Shown here: positions 16,709 through 25,689 of the stretch, piece by piece
Layout of the letters: each line of letters begins with the position of its first letter
Numbering within the stretch: the stretch's first letter is position 1
NCBI RefSeq assembly: GCF_008329965.1
Contig: NZ_CP036150.1
Span: 3,762,439-3,826,438, forward strand
Source of the DNA: Oceanispirochaeta crateris
Lineage (GTDB): Bacteria; Spirochaetota; Spirochaetia; DSM-2461
Direction of reading: 5' to 3'
DNA: 64,000 nucleotides
The notes under the pieces: model-generated
The model's input: only the letters and a program-made list of their open reading frames with translations
Database searches by the model: none
What the model was told of the DNA's origin: nothing
Made by a program: the position numbers and the translations under genes

Positions 16709-17458
16709 ATGAGTCAATATGCAATGATCACCGGAGGCACCGGTGGAATAGGCTTAGCCGTTTCCAGGGCACTGGGCAAAGCAGGATATGAGATCATCCT
16801 GAATGGAATTGACGAGGCACAGGCGAAAGAAGCACTTGAATCTCTGAAGGCCGATGGGATCAAGGTCGATTTTTATAAGTATGATGTTACTGACGAGAAG
16901 GCAGTATTGGAGGCTTTTACAAAGATTAATGCCAAATATGATAAACTGGATGTCCTGGTGAACAATGCCGGAGGTCTTGGCGGTCGAAGTCGGTTTGAGG
17001 AAATGGAAACATCCTTTTACAGGAAAGTTATGGCGCTTAATCTGGACAGTGTTTTCTTTCATTCCAGAGCCGCCATACCTTTGCTTAAGAAATCAGAGAA
17101 CGCCTCAATCATTACCTACAGTTCAAATGCCGCATGGAATGCCGGCGGACCCGGTGCCGGAATATACGGGACATCAAAGGCCGCTGTTACAACTCTAACT
17201 AGAGCCCTGGCTAAGGATCTGGCCGAGTATGGCATCAGGGTCAATGGCGTTTCTCCCGGTACCATTGATACTCCTTTTCATGATGGAATCAGAAAAACCA
17301 AGCCCGAAGTTTTTGCTTCCTGGAAAAACAATATTCTCATGAAGAGGCTGGGACAACCTGAAGAGGTAGCCAGTGTCATCGAATTTTTGGTGAGTGAAAA
17401 AGCATCTTTTTTGACGGGTGAGATCATTCAGGTGAACGGCGGGCAGGATTTTCTATAA
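16709..17458 (+). CDS. Short-chain dehydrogenase/reductase (KduD or DEH-reductase-like)
   Basis: Classical SDR of 249 residues. TGGTGGIG is the nucleotide-binding loop, NNAG is present, and the catalytic set is N (ALNLDS), S (ITYSSNAAW), Y and K (YGTSKAAV). It ends QVNGGQDFL. The start at 16709 is chosen because GGAGG lies 6 nt upstream; the ATG at 16703 abuts it. Next to a KdgF-like gene and an IclR regulator, a 2-keto-3-deoxy-sugar-acid or 5-keto-uronate reductase is a reasonable guess. Other polyol or sugar-acid dehydrogenases are possible. Confidence 0.82.
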   Translation: MSQYAMITGGTGGIGLAVSRALGKAGYEIILNGIDEAQAKEALESLKADGIKVDFYKYDVTDEKAVLEAFTKINAKYDKLDVLVNNAGGLGGRSRFEEMETSFYRKVMALNLDSVFFHSRAAIPLLKKSENASIITYSSNAAWNAGGPGAGIYGTSKAAVTTLTRALAKDLAEYGIRVNGVSPGTIDTPFHDGIRKTKPEVFASWKNNILMKRLGQPEEVASVIEFLVSEKASFLTGEIIQVNGGQDFL

Positions 17459-17502
17459 TCTCAACGCTTTGATAGAACCTTAGTCCTTAAAGGTTTGTAT
17501 TG

Positions 17503-17550
17503 CCCCGCCTGGATTTTTGCTCTATGCAGCTGTTCAGGCGGGGTATTTTT
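17503..17550 (+). terminator. Intrinsic terminator after the SDR gene
   Basis: CCCCGCCTG (17503-17511) pairs with CAGGCGGGG (17535-17543), followed by TATTTTTTAT. There is no U-run in the minus direction. Confidence 0.85.
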
Positions 17551-17568
17551 TATCAAAATGGAATACCT

Positions 17569-18363
17569 TTATTCCCTAATGGTAGGAGAAGCGACTTTTT
17601 CTGTCTGGTTTTCAACAAAGCCCATATGAATTGAAATTTTACGGGCACATTCTTTGATAAGTTCAATGTTCTTCTCTTTGTCATGGACTTCAATGGAGTT
17701 CAGATCCCAGGACGTGCTAACCGCCGCTATCAGGACACTTCTATAATCATATATAGGTGCAGAAACACAAAAATGCCCTAACACATGTTCTTCATCATCA
17801 ATGGAATATTGTCTCCCCCTGCTTAGGTTCACCTCTTCAATCAGCTTTTCTACATCGGTTATTGTCTTGCTGGTCATGGGGTTCATCTTTTTTATTTTAT
17901 AGATTTTGCGGATCTCGTCATCTGTGTAAACGGTCAAAAGAGTCTTTCCCAGGGCTGTGCAATGCAGTGGTTGTCTTTGTCCTATGAAGCAATATTTACG
18001 TCTGTCATCAAAGGGTTCGTTTTTATCAATATAGACTAGTTCATGGTCCTGTTCTGTACCTAAAAAAACGACCTGACCCGTTTGTCTGGACAAGGTTCGA
18101 AGGTAGGGCCTGGCTTCGGTTTTTAGTTCAAGACTGTGCAGAAACATACTGGTCAATTCAAGAAACCCCAGGCCGAGCCGGTAGACGTTGGTTGATTCAT
18201 TCTTATGTATATAATTTCTAACACGAAGAACATAAAGCAGGCGGTATACAGTACTCGTGGGCAAGTTTAGCCTCTGGCTTATCTCGGTACAGCTTAACCC
18301 TTCGGGTTCTCGTGAGAGTTCTTCCATGATGTCAAATGCTCTATCAATTGATTGGACTTTCAT
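17569..18363 (-). CDS. IclR family transcriptional regulator
   Basis: 264 residues. The winged HTH (IDRAFDIMEELSREPEGLSCTEISQRLNLPTSTVYRLLYVLR) is followed by an IclR effector domain (LHCTALGKTLLTVY, HVLGHFCVSAPIYDYRSVLIAAVSTSW). It lies 64 nt downstream of dctM of TRAP system 2 on the same strand, so it is probably the last gene of that operon and a local regulator of it. Confidence 0.9.
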   Translation of the reverse strand: MKVQSIDRAFDIMEELSREPEGLSCTEISQRLNLPTSTVYRLLYVLRVRNYIHKNESTNVYRLGLGFLELTSMFLHSLELKTEARPYLRTLSRQTGQVVFLGTEQDHELVYIDKNEPFDDRRKYCFIGQRQPLHCTALGKTLLTVYTDDEIRKIYKIKKMNPMTSKTITDVEKLIEEVNLSRGRQYSIDDEEHVLGHFCVSAPIYDYRSVLIAAVSTSWDLNSIEVHDKEKNIELIKECARKISIHMGFVENQTEKVASPTIRE

Positions 18364-18427
18364 TCCTTATCTTCCTAAGTTGACCTATCACAATAGAATC
18401 AGTTTCTGGATAGATCAACTGGATATT

Positions 18428-19711
18428 TTATTTGAATACTATTGAAGGGAGCCAGGTTGAAACTTCCGGAACGAATGTGACAAGAAGGAGTACAATAATA
18501 TTGCAGACTATAAAGGGAAGTGCATGCCTGGCAATCTTGGTTATGGATAGACCGCAAATTTTAGTTGCTGCATTCAGACACATTCCGACAGGAGGAGTCA
18601 CTAAACCAATGGCTAATCCCACAATCATCATAGCACCAAACTGTAGGGGATGAATACCATAGCTTGCCATGACTGGAAGCAGGATCGGGCTGAGGAGATA
18701 TAACGCCGCTGGTACATCCACAAATGTTCCAATGACCAGGATAATCAGGTCCACAATGATCAACACCCAGTATCGATGTATATTAAGATTAGTAAGGAAG
18801 GCCGCTATGGTCTGGGGAACCTGTTCTATGGATAGCACCCATGTATAGATTGTCGAAAATCCTACTATGAAAAGGACAACACTGGAGAAAAGTATTGTCT
18901 GAAGCAAAGCGTCCCAGAGATCTTTGAACTTCAGCTCTTTATAGACAAAAAATCCAAGAATGAGGGAGTATAACACGGCTATTCCGGCAGATTCTGTGGC
19001 CGTAGCAATCCCGAAGGAAATGGAAAATATAATAAATACTGGCATCAGTACAGCAAGAATTCCGCCCCAGCTTGAGCGTAAAAACTGTTTAAAACTGATA
19101 TCCTCAATTTCATGAATATAGCCTTTTTTTCTGGATATTACGGAAACCATAACAATCTGTGTTAATCCAATCAGCAAACCCGGAATTGCGCCTGCAAGGA
19201 AGAGTGCTCCCACTGATTGTTGTGAAATCATTGCAAACATCAGCATGGGAATACTGGGGGGAATGATCATCCCCATTGTTGATGACGCAACAGTCACACC
19301 TGCTGAAAATCCCTTGCTGTAACCTTTTTCTTCCATTTGCGGGATCAACACAGATCCTATGGCTGATGTATCGGCAACAGAAGAGCCGGATATCCCACCG
19401 AAGATCATGCTGGCCACAACATTGACTTCGCCCAGGCCTCCCTTGATCGGGCGGACCAAATACAAGCTGAAATCAATGATCCGGCGGGTGATGCCTCCCT
19501 TATTCATGAGATTACCAGCCAGAATAAACAGTGGCAGGGCAATGAGAACAAAGCTGTTTGTTCCAGCCCAAATCCTTTGAGGGAGAATATTGATAAATCC
19601 AGGATTCTCAATGAAAAAATATATAAATCCGGAGGCTCCCAGAGCAAAGCAGATGGGTATCCCTAATAAAATAAAGATTACGAGACTTCCGAGTAGAATT
19701 GTAATGCCCAT
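18428..19711 (-). CDS. dctM: TRAP transporter large permease, DctM family (system 2)
   Basis: 427 residues with about twelve membrane segments. Motifs include FVLIALPLFILAGNLMNKGGI, MIFGGISGSSVADTSAIGS, MIIPPSIPMLMFA and LVTPPVGMCLNAA. Start and dctQ stop overlap (TAATG). It sits in the operon dctP-dctQ-dctM-iclR. Neighbouring uronate-type genes suggest a sugar-acid substrate. Confidence 0.93.
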   Translation of the reverse strand: MGITILLGSLVIFILLGIPICFALGASGFIYFFIENPGFINILPQRIWAGTNSFVLIALPLFILAGNLMNKGGITRRIIDFSLYLVRPIKGGLGEVNVVASMIFGGISGSSVADTSAIGSVLIPQMEEKGYSKGFSAGVTVASSTMGMIIPPSIPMLMFAMISQQSVGALFLAGAIPGLLIGLTQIVMVSVISRKKGYIHEIEDISFKQFLRSSWGGILAVLMPVFIIFSISFGIATATESAGIAVLYSLILGFFVYKELKFKDLWDALLQTILFSSVVLFIVGFSTIYTWVLSIEQVPQTIAAFLTNLNIHRYWVLIIVDLIILVIGTFVDVPAALYLLSPILLPVMASYGIHPLQFGAMMIVGLAIGLVTPPVGMCLNAATKICGLSITKIARHALPFIVCNIIVLLLVTFVPEVSTWLPSIVFK

Positions 19712-20184
19712 TATGCAAGATCCTCCTTTTTAAAGAACATAAAGATGTGAATCAGACAGTACAATCCAATGAGGAATGAACTGATAGGCATCATATAGTA
19801 GAAAAATCGTATAGGGACACGGAGACCGTTGGTCAGAACGTTTCCCACCCGCCCTATCCACTGGAGGCTGGTATAAAAAATGGCAATCTGTAATAGAAAG
19901 ATAAGCAGATAATTGAGGATTTCGGCCGCCTTATGCACTAGGGGTGGAAATTTTTCGGAAAGGAGGCTGATTTTTATATGTTCATCGTATTTCATACTCA
20001 GAACTGCACCAAAATAAGTTGTAGAAATAAAGAGCATAGTGATCAATTCCTCTGCCCACACGAAGGTCATTCCAAAGAAATAGCGCATAAAAACAAATAT
20101 AATGACAAGGGACATCATGGATAGGAGTAAGATGCGGCAGAAAACCTCATATATACTCACAATTTTTTCTATAGCAGATTTCAA
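19711..20184 (-). CDS. dctQ: TRAP transporter small permease, DctQ family (system 2)
   Basis: 157 residues, four membrane helices. VFMRYFFGMTFVWAEELITMLFISTTYFGA is the family signature. It lies 92 nt downstream of dctP and overlaps dctM by one base. Confidence 0.9.
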   Translation of the reverse strand: MKSAIEKIVSIYEVFCRILLLSMMSLVIIFVFMRYFFGMTFVWAEELITMLFISTTYFGAVLSMKYDEHIKISLLSEKFPPLVHKAAEILNYLLIFLLQIAIFYTSLQWIGRVGNVLTNGLRVPIRFFYYMMPISSFLIGLYCLIHIFMFFKKEDLA

Positions 20185-20276
20185 AATATAACTCCTGGGA
20201 TGTTTCTTTCAAAAAAAAACGGAAAAGCATTAAATCCTTATTCAATGTTTTCCGTTCTAAGTGTGTAAAGATTGAA

Positions 20277-21293
20277 TTAATTACCTGAGGCTATTTTTCT
20301 GATTTCGTCGATATCAGCCTGAGAAATAATTCCCTTATCAATGTAATATTTGTAAACAGGTTGAACCTTATCAATGAAGACTTTCCTTTGGGCATCATTG
20401 AGAACATTCACTTCCATGTTTGCCTTGAGTACTTCATAACTGGCGAGAGATTCCTTTTGTAGGAGTTCATCGTTGAGGATCATGTGGTCTCTGGCACATT
20501 CAACCAGGATTTCCTGGAGTTCTGAAGAGAGTTTATTGAACCAGTCTAAGGGGACATAAAGCATTTCGGCATGGTATTGGTAGTTCACAACCGACAGATA
20601 CTTCTGAACTTCATAAAATTTCATTTTATCAATATTTGTATAGGGATTTTCCTCACCATCGGCAACACCTGTCTTGAGAGCCATATACGTTTCGCTAAAG
20701 GGGATGGATACGGGATTTCCACCCAGGGTTTCCATGATTTTGACAATACTTTCCATGGGGGGAGTTCTAATCTTCAGGCCCTTGATATCCTCTGGTTTTG
20801 TGATGGGTCTTGCATTGTTTGTAAACTGTCTAAACTCACCGGAATCACCGACGGCTAGAACTTTAATACCGTTTTTTTCGGTATTCTTGATAATTCTCTC
20901 GGTGATTTCACCCCTTGTTACCCTGTGAACAGCATCCATATCGCTGAATAGGAAGGGCATTGTATAAATGAGTAGTTCGGGGGCTGCATCTTCAAAAGGA
21001 CCGCATCTTAGGCCTTCCAAAGCATTTAGTTTGACAGCTTCAAGCATTTCCATTTCCGTTCCAAGTTGCCCAGAGGGGTAGAGTTCAACGACGATGGCCC
21101 CATTGCTTTTGGCTTCTACATTTTCCTTAAAGCTGAGGAGAGATTCATGACGGGAGGTATTCACAGGAAAGGAATGACCAATTTTCATAACCATAGGGGC
21201 ACTGCCGGCAGCAGTTTCATTTTGTCCTGATGTAAAGCCATTGGTGCAAATCAGTATTGAAAGCATCATCACAATCATCAATTTTCTTTTCAT
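20277..21293 (-). CDS. dctP: TRAP solute-binding protein, DctP family (system 2)
   Basis: 338 residues from the ATG at 21293, which has AAAGGAG 7 nt upstream; a longer start would add 14 residues before the signal peptide. The signal peptide ends near FTSGQNETAAG with no lipobox cysteine. The DctP fold is supported by KIGHSFPVNTSRHESL, LYPSGQLGTEMEMLE, the carboxylate-binding arginine in GLKIRTPPMES and PFSETYMALKTGVADGEENPYTNI. The IRTPP motif is typical of binding proteins for sugar acids and related carboxylates. Confidence 0.92.
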   Translation of the reverse strand: MKRKLMIVMMLSILICTNGFTSGQNETAAGSAPMVMKIGHSFPVNTSRHESLLSFKENVEAKSNGAIVVELYPSGQLGTEMEMLEAVKLNALEGLRCGPFEDAAPELLIYTMPFLFSDMDAVHRVTRGEITERIIKNTEKNGIKVLAVGDSGEFRQFTNNARPITKPEDIKGLKIRTPPMESIVKIMETLGGNPVSIPFSETYMALKTGVADGEENPYTNIDKMKFYEVQKYLSVVNYQYHAEMLYVPLDWFNKLSSELQEILVECARDHMILNDELLQKESLASYEVLKANMEVNVLNDAQRKVFIDKVQPVYKYYIDKGIISQADIDEIRKIASGN

Positions 21294-21309
21294 ACTGGAA
21301 CTCCTTTTA

Positions 21310-21324
21310 TCCCATAATGTGGGA
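21310..21324. promoter_or_regulatory. Operator-like inverted repeat in the dctP leader
   Basis: TCCCATAATGTGGGA shares the core CATAATGTG with the palindrome at 21547-21561, upstream of the divergent gntR. It lies 16 nt before the dctP ATG. Confidence 0.5.
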
Positions 21325-21546
21325 ACTTGTTTCATTATAGAGGATAAATATGAGCTGTCAATAAAAATAAAAGGTTTATTATATATTAGTAAAAACGGAA
21401 TAAATCGTTCTGCAGTAAGGATTAATACCTATTAACAAATACGTTCCTCTTAAGAGGGAAGCATTTGGCTTATTCGTCGTTGTTTGTCAGTTTATGAGCC
21501 GAATATTCATGATGAAAATTATTGAAACTGCCTAATTGAATAGAGT

Positions 21547-21561
21547 CTCACATAATGTGAG
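21547..21561. promoter_or_regulatory. Palindrome upstream of gntR (21.6 kb)
   Basis: CTCACAT and ATGTGAG flank a single A, a 7-bp-arm palindrome 62 nt before the gntR start. It shares CATAATGTG with 21310-21324, so one regulator may control both divergent units. Confidence 0.55.
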
Positions 21562-21623
21562 CATCAAAGCTTTGCTGTCTGTCCCTTGACGACAAAAATA
21601 AATTGACTTAACTTATATTCACC

Positions 21624-22283
21624 ATGAATCCAGAAAAGAATCCTGACAAGAATGATATATATAATGTAATCCATAATCAGATTCAGGATGGAATCCTTGC
21701 TCCTGGCCATTGGATGGTGGAGCGGGAATTGTGCCGACAGTATGGTTTGAGCCGTACACCCATGAGGGAAGTTCTCTGGCGCTTGGAAAAAGATGGTCTG
21801 CTCATACAGACCCCTGGTAAAGGATTCAGGATTCGGGAATTGAATCTTCAGGAAATCATGGAAATCTTTCAGGCTCGGGAAGCTGTGGAAGGAATGGCCA
21901 CATTCTTGGTCTCTTACCACCAAGATCAGACATTTTTTGATAAAATCAAGGATTTGAGAGAAGAGCTGGAAAGCCTAGAAGATCAGGAACTCCAGTTGCG
22001 TGGGCCGCAAATTGGGTCCCAGATGCATTCTCTCATAATTAGTTCAGCCAAAAATACAATTCTGAGCAGCTTTTTCAACAAGTTGCACAACTTATACTCT
22101 CTTACTGTAAATATTTCCAGGAGATCTTATGAAATAGAGATGATTTCCAGAGATTCCCATCTGTCTATCATGAAAGCCATAGAAGATCATGATGGAGAGA
22201 GAGCCGAGAAACTGATGCGGGAACATTTGAGAGAAACCTGTAGAAATATTACAAAAATATTTTATCCCAATCTTATTGCTTAA
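21624..22283 (+). CDS. GntR family transcriptional regulator (FadR/FCD subgroup)
   Basis: 219 residues. The winged HTH (GHWMVERELCRQYGLSRTPMREVLWRLEKDGLL) is followed by an all-helical FCD ligand domain (FQAREAVEGMATFLV, HSLIISSAKNT, HLSIMKAIEDHDGERAEKLMREHL). Such regulators sense sugar acids or other carboxylates. It lies between TRAP system 2 and an aldolase gene 116 nt downstream. No clear ribosome site precedes the ATG. Confidence 0.9.
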   Translation: MNPEKNPDKNDIYNVIHNQIQDGILAPGHWMVERELCRQYGLSRTPMREVLWRLEKDGLLIQTPGKGFRIRELNLQEIMEIFQAREAVEGMATFLVSYHQDQTFFDKIKDLREELESLEDQELQLRGPQIGSQMHSLIISSAKNTILSSFFNKLHNLYSLTVNISRRSYEIEMISRDSHLSIMKAIEDHDGERAEKLMREHLRETCRNITKIFYPNLIA

Positions 22284-22335
22284 GCTACAATTTCCATCAG
22301 GACATTTTTAACCTAAAAAATTGAAATAATACAGT

Positions 22336-22372
22336 TTGACAACAGTCTACAAGTTGGTGTACCGTTGGTATT
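22336..22372 (+). promoter_or_regulatory. Promoter with GntR-type operator before the aldolase gene
   Basis: TTGACA at 22336-22341 is followed by TTGGTGTACCGTTGGTATT (22354-22372), which covers the expected -10 position. The element recurs in the opposite orientation before the GntR gene at 23424. Confidence 0.6.
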
Positions 22373-22399
22373 CAATTGATTAAAAAGTAGGAGGTTGTA

Positions 22400-23158
22400 A
22401 TGGTTGTTAACCGTTTACACGAAGGCCGTCGTATTGTTGGAACCATGATGCGTTTCACCCGTAATCCCGGGATCTGCCAAATTGCAAAAGCAGCAGGACT
22501 GGATTATGTCATGTATGACATGGAACATGGTGATTATTCCATGGAAACTTTTGCTGATGCGGCAATGATCGCTCATTCTATAGGTCTTGGAATCTTTGTT
22601 CGTGTTCCAGAACTTTCAAAAGCCTATGTTTCCCGTGTTCTTGACCTCGGGGCAGATGGTGTCATGGTGCCGATGATCAGCAGCAAAGAAGAGGCTGAAA
22701 AACTGGTGGATTGGGCAAAGTATCTTCCTCAGGGAAAGCGTGGACTCAGTACCATCGGCAGTCATACGGGAATGGTGAAGAGCCCCTTAAGTGCCTCTCA
22801 GTTTATGGAAGAACAGAATCAGAATATCCTGGTCATTGCACAAATTGAAACAGCGCAAGGTATTGCCAACATAGATCAGATTGCCGCTGTTCCAGGACTC
22901 GATGTTCTTCTCATTGGTCCCAATGACCTTTCTGTTTCCCTAGGAGTCCCCGGTGACATGATGGGACAGACGGTAAATGATGCCATCCTCAAAGTATCCA
23001 AAGCCGCTAAAAATAATGGGATTACATTTGCGATGCATGCCGGTGATAATTTATTGGAACGCTGGCTTGATCAGGGAATGAATATGGTGATGAATAATAT
23101 GGATATCCATCTGATTTATGATGGATTGAAAGGTATCGCCGACAAATACAAAGACTAG
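22400..23158 (+). CDS. HpcH/HpaI family class II aldolase (2-keto-3-deoxy-acid aldolase)
   Basis: 252 residues. Metal-dependent retro-aldol cleavage of 2-keto-3-deoxy sugar acids (GarL or RhmA type) to pyruvate and an aldehyde is the usual activity. Motifs are YVMYDMEHGDYS, PQGKRGLS (arginine), IAQIETAQGI (metal glutamate) and LLIGPNDLSVSLG (metal aspartate). AGGAGG precedes the ATG. The precise substrate, such as keto-deoxy-glucarate or keto-deoxy-rhamnonate, cannot be fixed. It probably shares regulation with the TTT operon that follows. Confidence 0.88.
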   Translation: MVVNRLHEGRRIVGTMMRFTRNPGICQIAKAAGLDYVMYDMEHGDYSMETFADAAMIAHSIGLGIFVRVPELSKAYVSRVLDLGADGVMVPMISSKEEAEKLVDWAKYLPQGKRGLSTIGSHTGMVKSPLSASQFMEEQNQNILVIAQIETAQGIANIDQIAAVPGLDVLLIGPNDLSVSLGVPGDMMGQTVNDAILKVSKAAKNNGITFAMHAGDNLLERWLDQGMNMVMNNMDIHLIYDGLKGIADKYKD

Positions 23159-23193
23159 GGTTCTCAGTCAACCTGTCGTTCGAAATTTTTGGA

Positions 23194-23218
23194 CGGAGAA
23201 TATTAATTATATTCTCCG
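23194..23218 (+). terminator. Hairpin downstream of the aldolase gene
   Basis: CGGAGAATAT pairs with ATATTCTCCG across a 5-nt loop. A T-rich stretch follows only after about 10 nt, so termination is likely but weakly supported. Confidence 0.55.
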
Positions 23219-23355
23219 ACATTCACTTATTTTTCAGAGTTCCTGATTCTTCTGATTTTTATTTATTACACTAAAAGGTTTTAACAGAATTATATTTATA
23301 TTTTAATTGAAAAATTCATTTGTCTATATAACGATAAAAATTTATTCAAAAAAAA

Positions 23356-23410
23356 TTGACAGAATGAAATTCTGATGGTACTCTGAGTGTATACCAACGG
23401 GATACACCAA
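23356..23410 (+). promoter_or_regulatory. Promoter and GntR-type operator of the gntR-tctCBA-aldolase operon
   Basis: TTGACA (23356-23361), a 17-nt spacer and TACTCT (23379-23384) make the promoter. ATACCAACGGGATACACCAA (23391-23410) sits at the expected start site and is the inverted equivalent of the element at 22354-22372. Confidence 0.7.
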
Positions 23411-23423
23411 GGAATGTCAACCA

Positions 23424-24110
23424 ATGACAAAAAAAGAACAAGTCTTGGAAGACTTGAAAAATAAGATTGTTTCGGGTGAGATAACACCCGGATCATGGTT
23501 GACTGAGCGGGAAATTGGGGAAGCCTATAATATTTCACGTACACCCGTTAGAGAGATTCTTTGGAATCTTGCTAATTTGAATATTATTGAAGATGAAGGA
23601 GACCGGGGATACCGGGTTATCAAGTATTCTATTGATGATATTATTGAAGTCTTTAATGCCCGAAAGGCAATTGAAGGAGAATGTGCCCGTCTTGCCTGCC
23701 ACAGCAATGATGCTGATTATGCAAGCAGGATAGAGGCTTTGCAGCTGGAATTACTTTCTGCCAGGGAGGATGAAGATCCTGCAAGGTTAGTCGAGATCGG
23801 TAGCAAGGTGCATGAGTTTATACAGGAAAAGGCGAACAACAGGTACCTGACCGCCTTTAATACAAGAATCTTTTCTTTGGTAGCTATACTCAGAAATACG
23901 GCAAAGGTGTATAGAGACATAGAAAAGGAGTCAAAATTAGGGCATCAGGAGATCCTGGAAGCTTTGGCCGCAAGAGACAGTAAGCGCTGTGCAAATGTTA
24001 TGCGTGCCCATTTACAAGCTACCTGTGTCGCAATTGTTCAATTTGGTTGTAATCATCTACTGGGAGTAGATGATCAAGATATTATATTTCGTGAAGGAGA
24101 AATCTTATGA
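23424..24110 (+). CDS. GntR family transcriptional regulator (FadR/FCD subgroup)
   Basis: 228 residues. The winged HTH (GSWLTEREIGEAYNISRTPVREILWNLANLNII) is followed by an FCD-type domain (VFNARKAIEGECARLACH, KLGHQEILEALAARDSKRCANVMRAHL). The stop overlaps the tctC start (ATGA), so it is the first gene of a regulator-TTT-aldolase operon and probably represses its own promoter through the site at 23391-23410. Confidence 0.92.
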   Translation: MTKKEQVLEDLKNKIVSGEITPGSWLTEREIGEAYNISRTPVREILWNLANLNIIEDEGDRGYRVIKYSIDDIIEVFNARKAIEGECARLACHSNDADYASRIEALQLELLSAREDEDPARLVEIGSKVHEFIQEKANNRYLTAFNTRIFSLVAILRNTAKVYRDIEKESKLGHQEILEALAARDSKRCANVMRAHLQATCVAIVQFGCNHLLGVDDQDIIFREGEIL

Positions 24111-25087
24111 GAAGATTGTTAGCTGTTTTGAGTGTTGTATTTTTGACAAGTTCTATTGTCATTGCAGAAGGCCAGAATGATAAGTCATATCCTACCAAGG
24201 ATATCCAGTTTATCAGTGCAGGAAATGCTGGTGGAGGAGCAGATGCTCTATCCCGGAAGATCTGTTCTATTGTACAGAAAGACCTGGGTGAAGATTTTTA
24301 TATCGTCAACAAAGGTGGTTCTTCCGATGCTAACGGTCCCAGCCTGCTGATGAAAGCCAAACCCGATGGGTATACAGTAGGTCAGCTGCTGTACGGATCT
24401 TGTGTTTCTGCCGTATATGACGAAGTTCTTCCCGGTTACGACCTAAATGACCTCGAAATTTTTGGAATGGTTTCAGCAGAATCAGACTCATTTGTAGCCG
24501 GTAAACACAGCGGTATCACTTCTTTTGAAGATCTGATTGCAAAAGCAAAAGCTGCTCCTAACACAATCACTGTAGCCGACCAGGGTGCCGGTTCCAGAAC
24601 TTACATGATCGTACGTCAGGTAGAAGAGTATTATGGTGTTAAGTTCAACAATGTTTCTTACCCCGGTTCCGGAAATATGCGTGAAGCTATCCTGAACAAA
24701 GAGCTGGCAGTTGGTGTTAACAGTCTTGGTGACTTTTCTCCCATCATCGACTCCGGCGATGCCATCGGTCTGGTAGAGTTCAGCTCCAAAACAAACGGTA
24801 AATACACCGATGTACCTGTATGTTCCGATCTGGGAATGCCCGCAGAAATGCAGAGTGGTTCATTCTTTGCCCTGGCTGTTCCCAAAGGAACTCCCGAAGA
24901 AATCATCGAACTTTTGGCCACTTCTTTTAAAACCGCTGTTGATGGCGATGAGTTTGTAAACTTCTGTAACAGCATTGGTGTTACACCAGTTTCTATGAGC
25001 AGGGAAGAAGTTAATGACTATATTAACGGAGTTCAGGAAAGAGCGTTCACAGCTCTTGATGAACTGAAAGCAAAAGGTTTGATCTAA
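24107..25087 (+). CDS. tctC: TTT solute-binding protein TctC (system A)
   Basis: 326-residue secreted receptor of a tripartite tricarboxylate-type transporter. The signal peptide ends near VIAEGQNDKSY, without cysteine. The ligand-loop region reads ISAGNAGGGADALSRK. The later motifs KPDGYTVGQLLYG, NTITVADQGAG, NKELAVGVNSLGD and ALAVPKGTPEEI match TctC/Bug proteins. Translationally coupled to gntR. Confidence 0.93.
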   Translation: MRRLLAVLSVVFLTSSIVIAEGQNDKSYPTKDIQFISAGNAGGGADALSRKICSIVQKDLGEDFYIVNKGGSSDANGPSLLMKAKPDGYTVGQLLYGSCVSAVYDEVLPGYDLNDLEIFGMVSAESDSFVAGKHSGITSFEDLIAKAKAAPNTITVADQGAGSRTYMIVRQVEEYYGVKFNNVSYPGSGNMREAILNKELAVGVNSLGDFSPIIDSGDAIGLVEFSSKTNGKYTDVPVCSDLGMPAEMQSGSFFALAVPKGTPEEIIELLATSFKTAVDGDEFVNFCNSIGVTPVSMSREEVNDYINGVQERAFTALDELKAKGLI

Positions 25088-25160
25088 TCCCTGATTAAGC
25101 TAGATGAGTGATAGGCGGCTTTGTCGCTTGTCACTCTTTTTTTAAGGAGTCATTTAAATA

Positions 25161-25688
25161 ATGAATAGTAAAAAACCTTACCTTAACGCTAATGTTCTGA
25201 CTCCGGTCGGAATTATTGTTATTCTTATTGGATACATAGCTGAAGCACTAAGAATGTCAAGTGTTATTAAAATGGGATTACCTTCGGAATCCTTTTTTCC
25301 TTTTATGATATTTCTGCTCGGATTCCCTATTGCCGTTTTTCTCCTGATACAAGGAATAATAGATACAAAAAAGAAAATTGCTGCAGAACCCTGTACTGTA
25401 CAGGAAACTGAAGATTCCGTCAGTGAATCAGCAGAAAAGGGACGCATGATCAATCCTGCACATAAGCCCTTTCTTATCACACTTTTAACCTTTATTTTTA
25501 TTATGCTTTTCAAGTATCTGGGGTACACATTAACGGCACCTCTCTATCTGTTTTTCTTTCAGATGATCTACGATGATAAGATGGAACATATTCCCAGAAA
25601 AATAATAACCTCATTAGCTGTAACAGTCTTTGTATACATACTATATGTTGGTTTTTTCAATATTTTATTCCCGGAGGTATGGAAATAA
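25161..25688 (+). CDS. tctB: TTT small permease TctB (system A)
   Basis: 175 residues with four hydrophobic segments: a first pair around VGIIVILIGYIAEAL and FFPFMIFLLGFPIAVFLL, a hydrophilic loop, and a second pair. Typical TctB topology. It ends one base before the tctA start. Confidence 0.88.
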   Translation: MNSKKPYLNANVLTPVGIIVILIGYIAEALRMSSVIKMGLPSESFFPFMIFLLGFPIAVFLLIQGIIDTKKKIAAEPCTVQETEDSVSESAEKGRMINPAHKPFLITLLTFIFIMLFKYLGYTLTAPLYLFFFQMIYDDKMEHIPRKIITSLAVTVFVYILYVGFFNILFPEVWK

Positions 25689-25689
25689 T

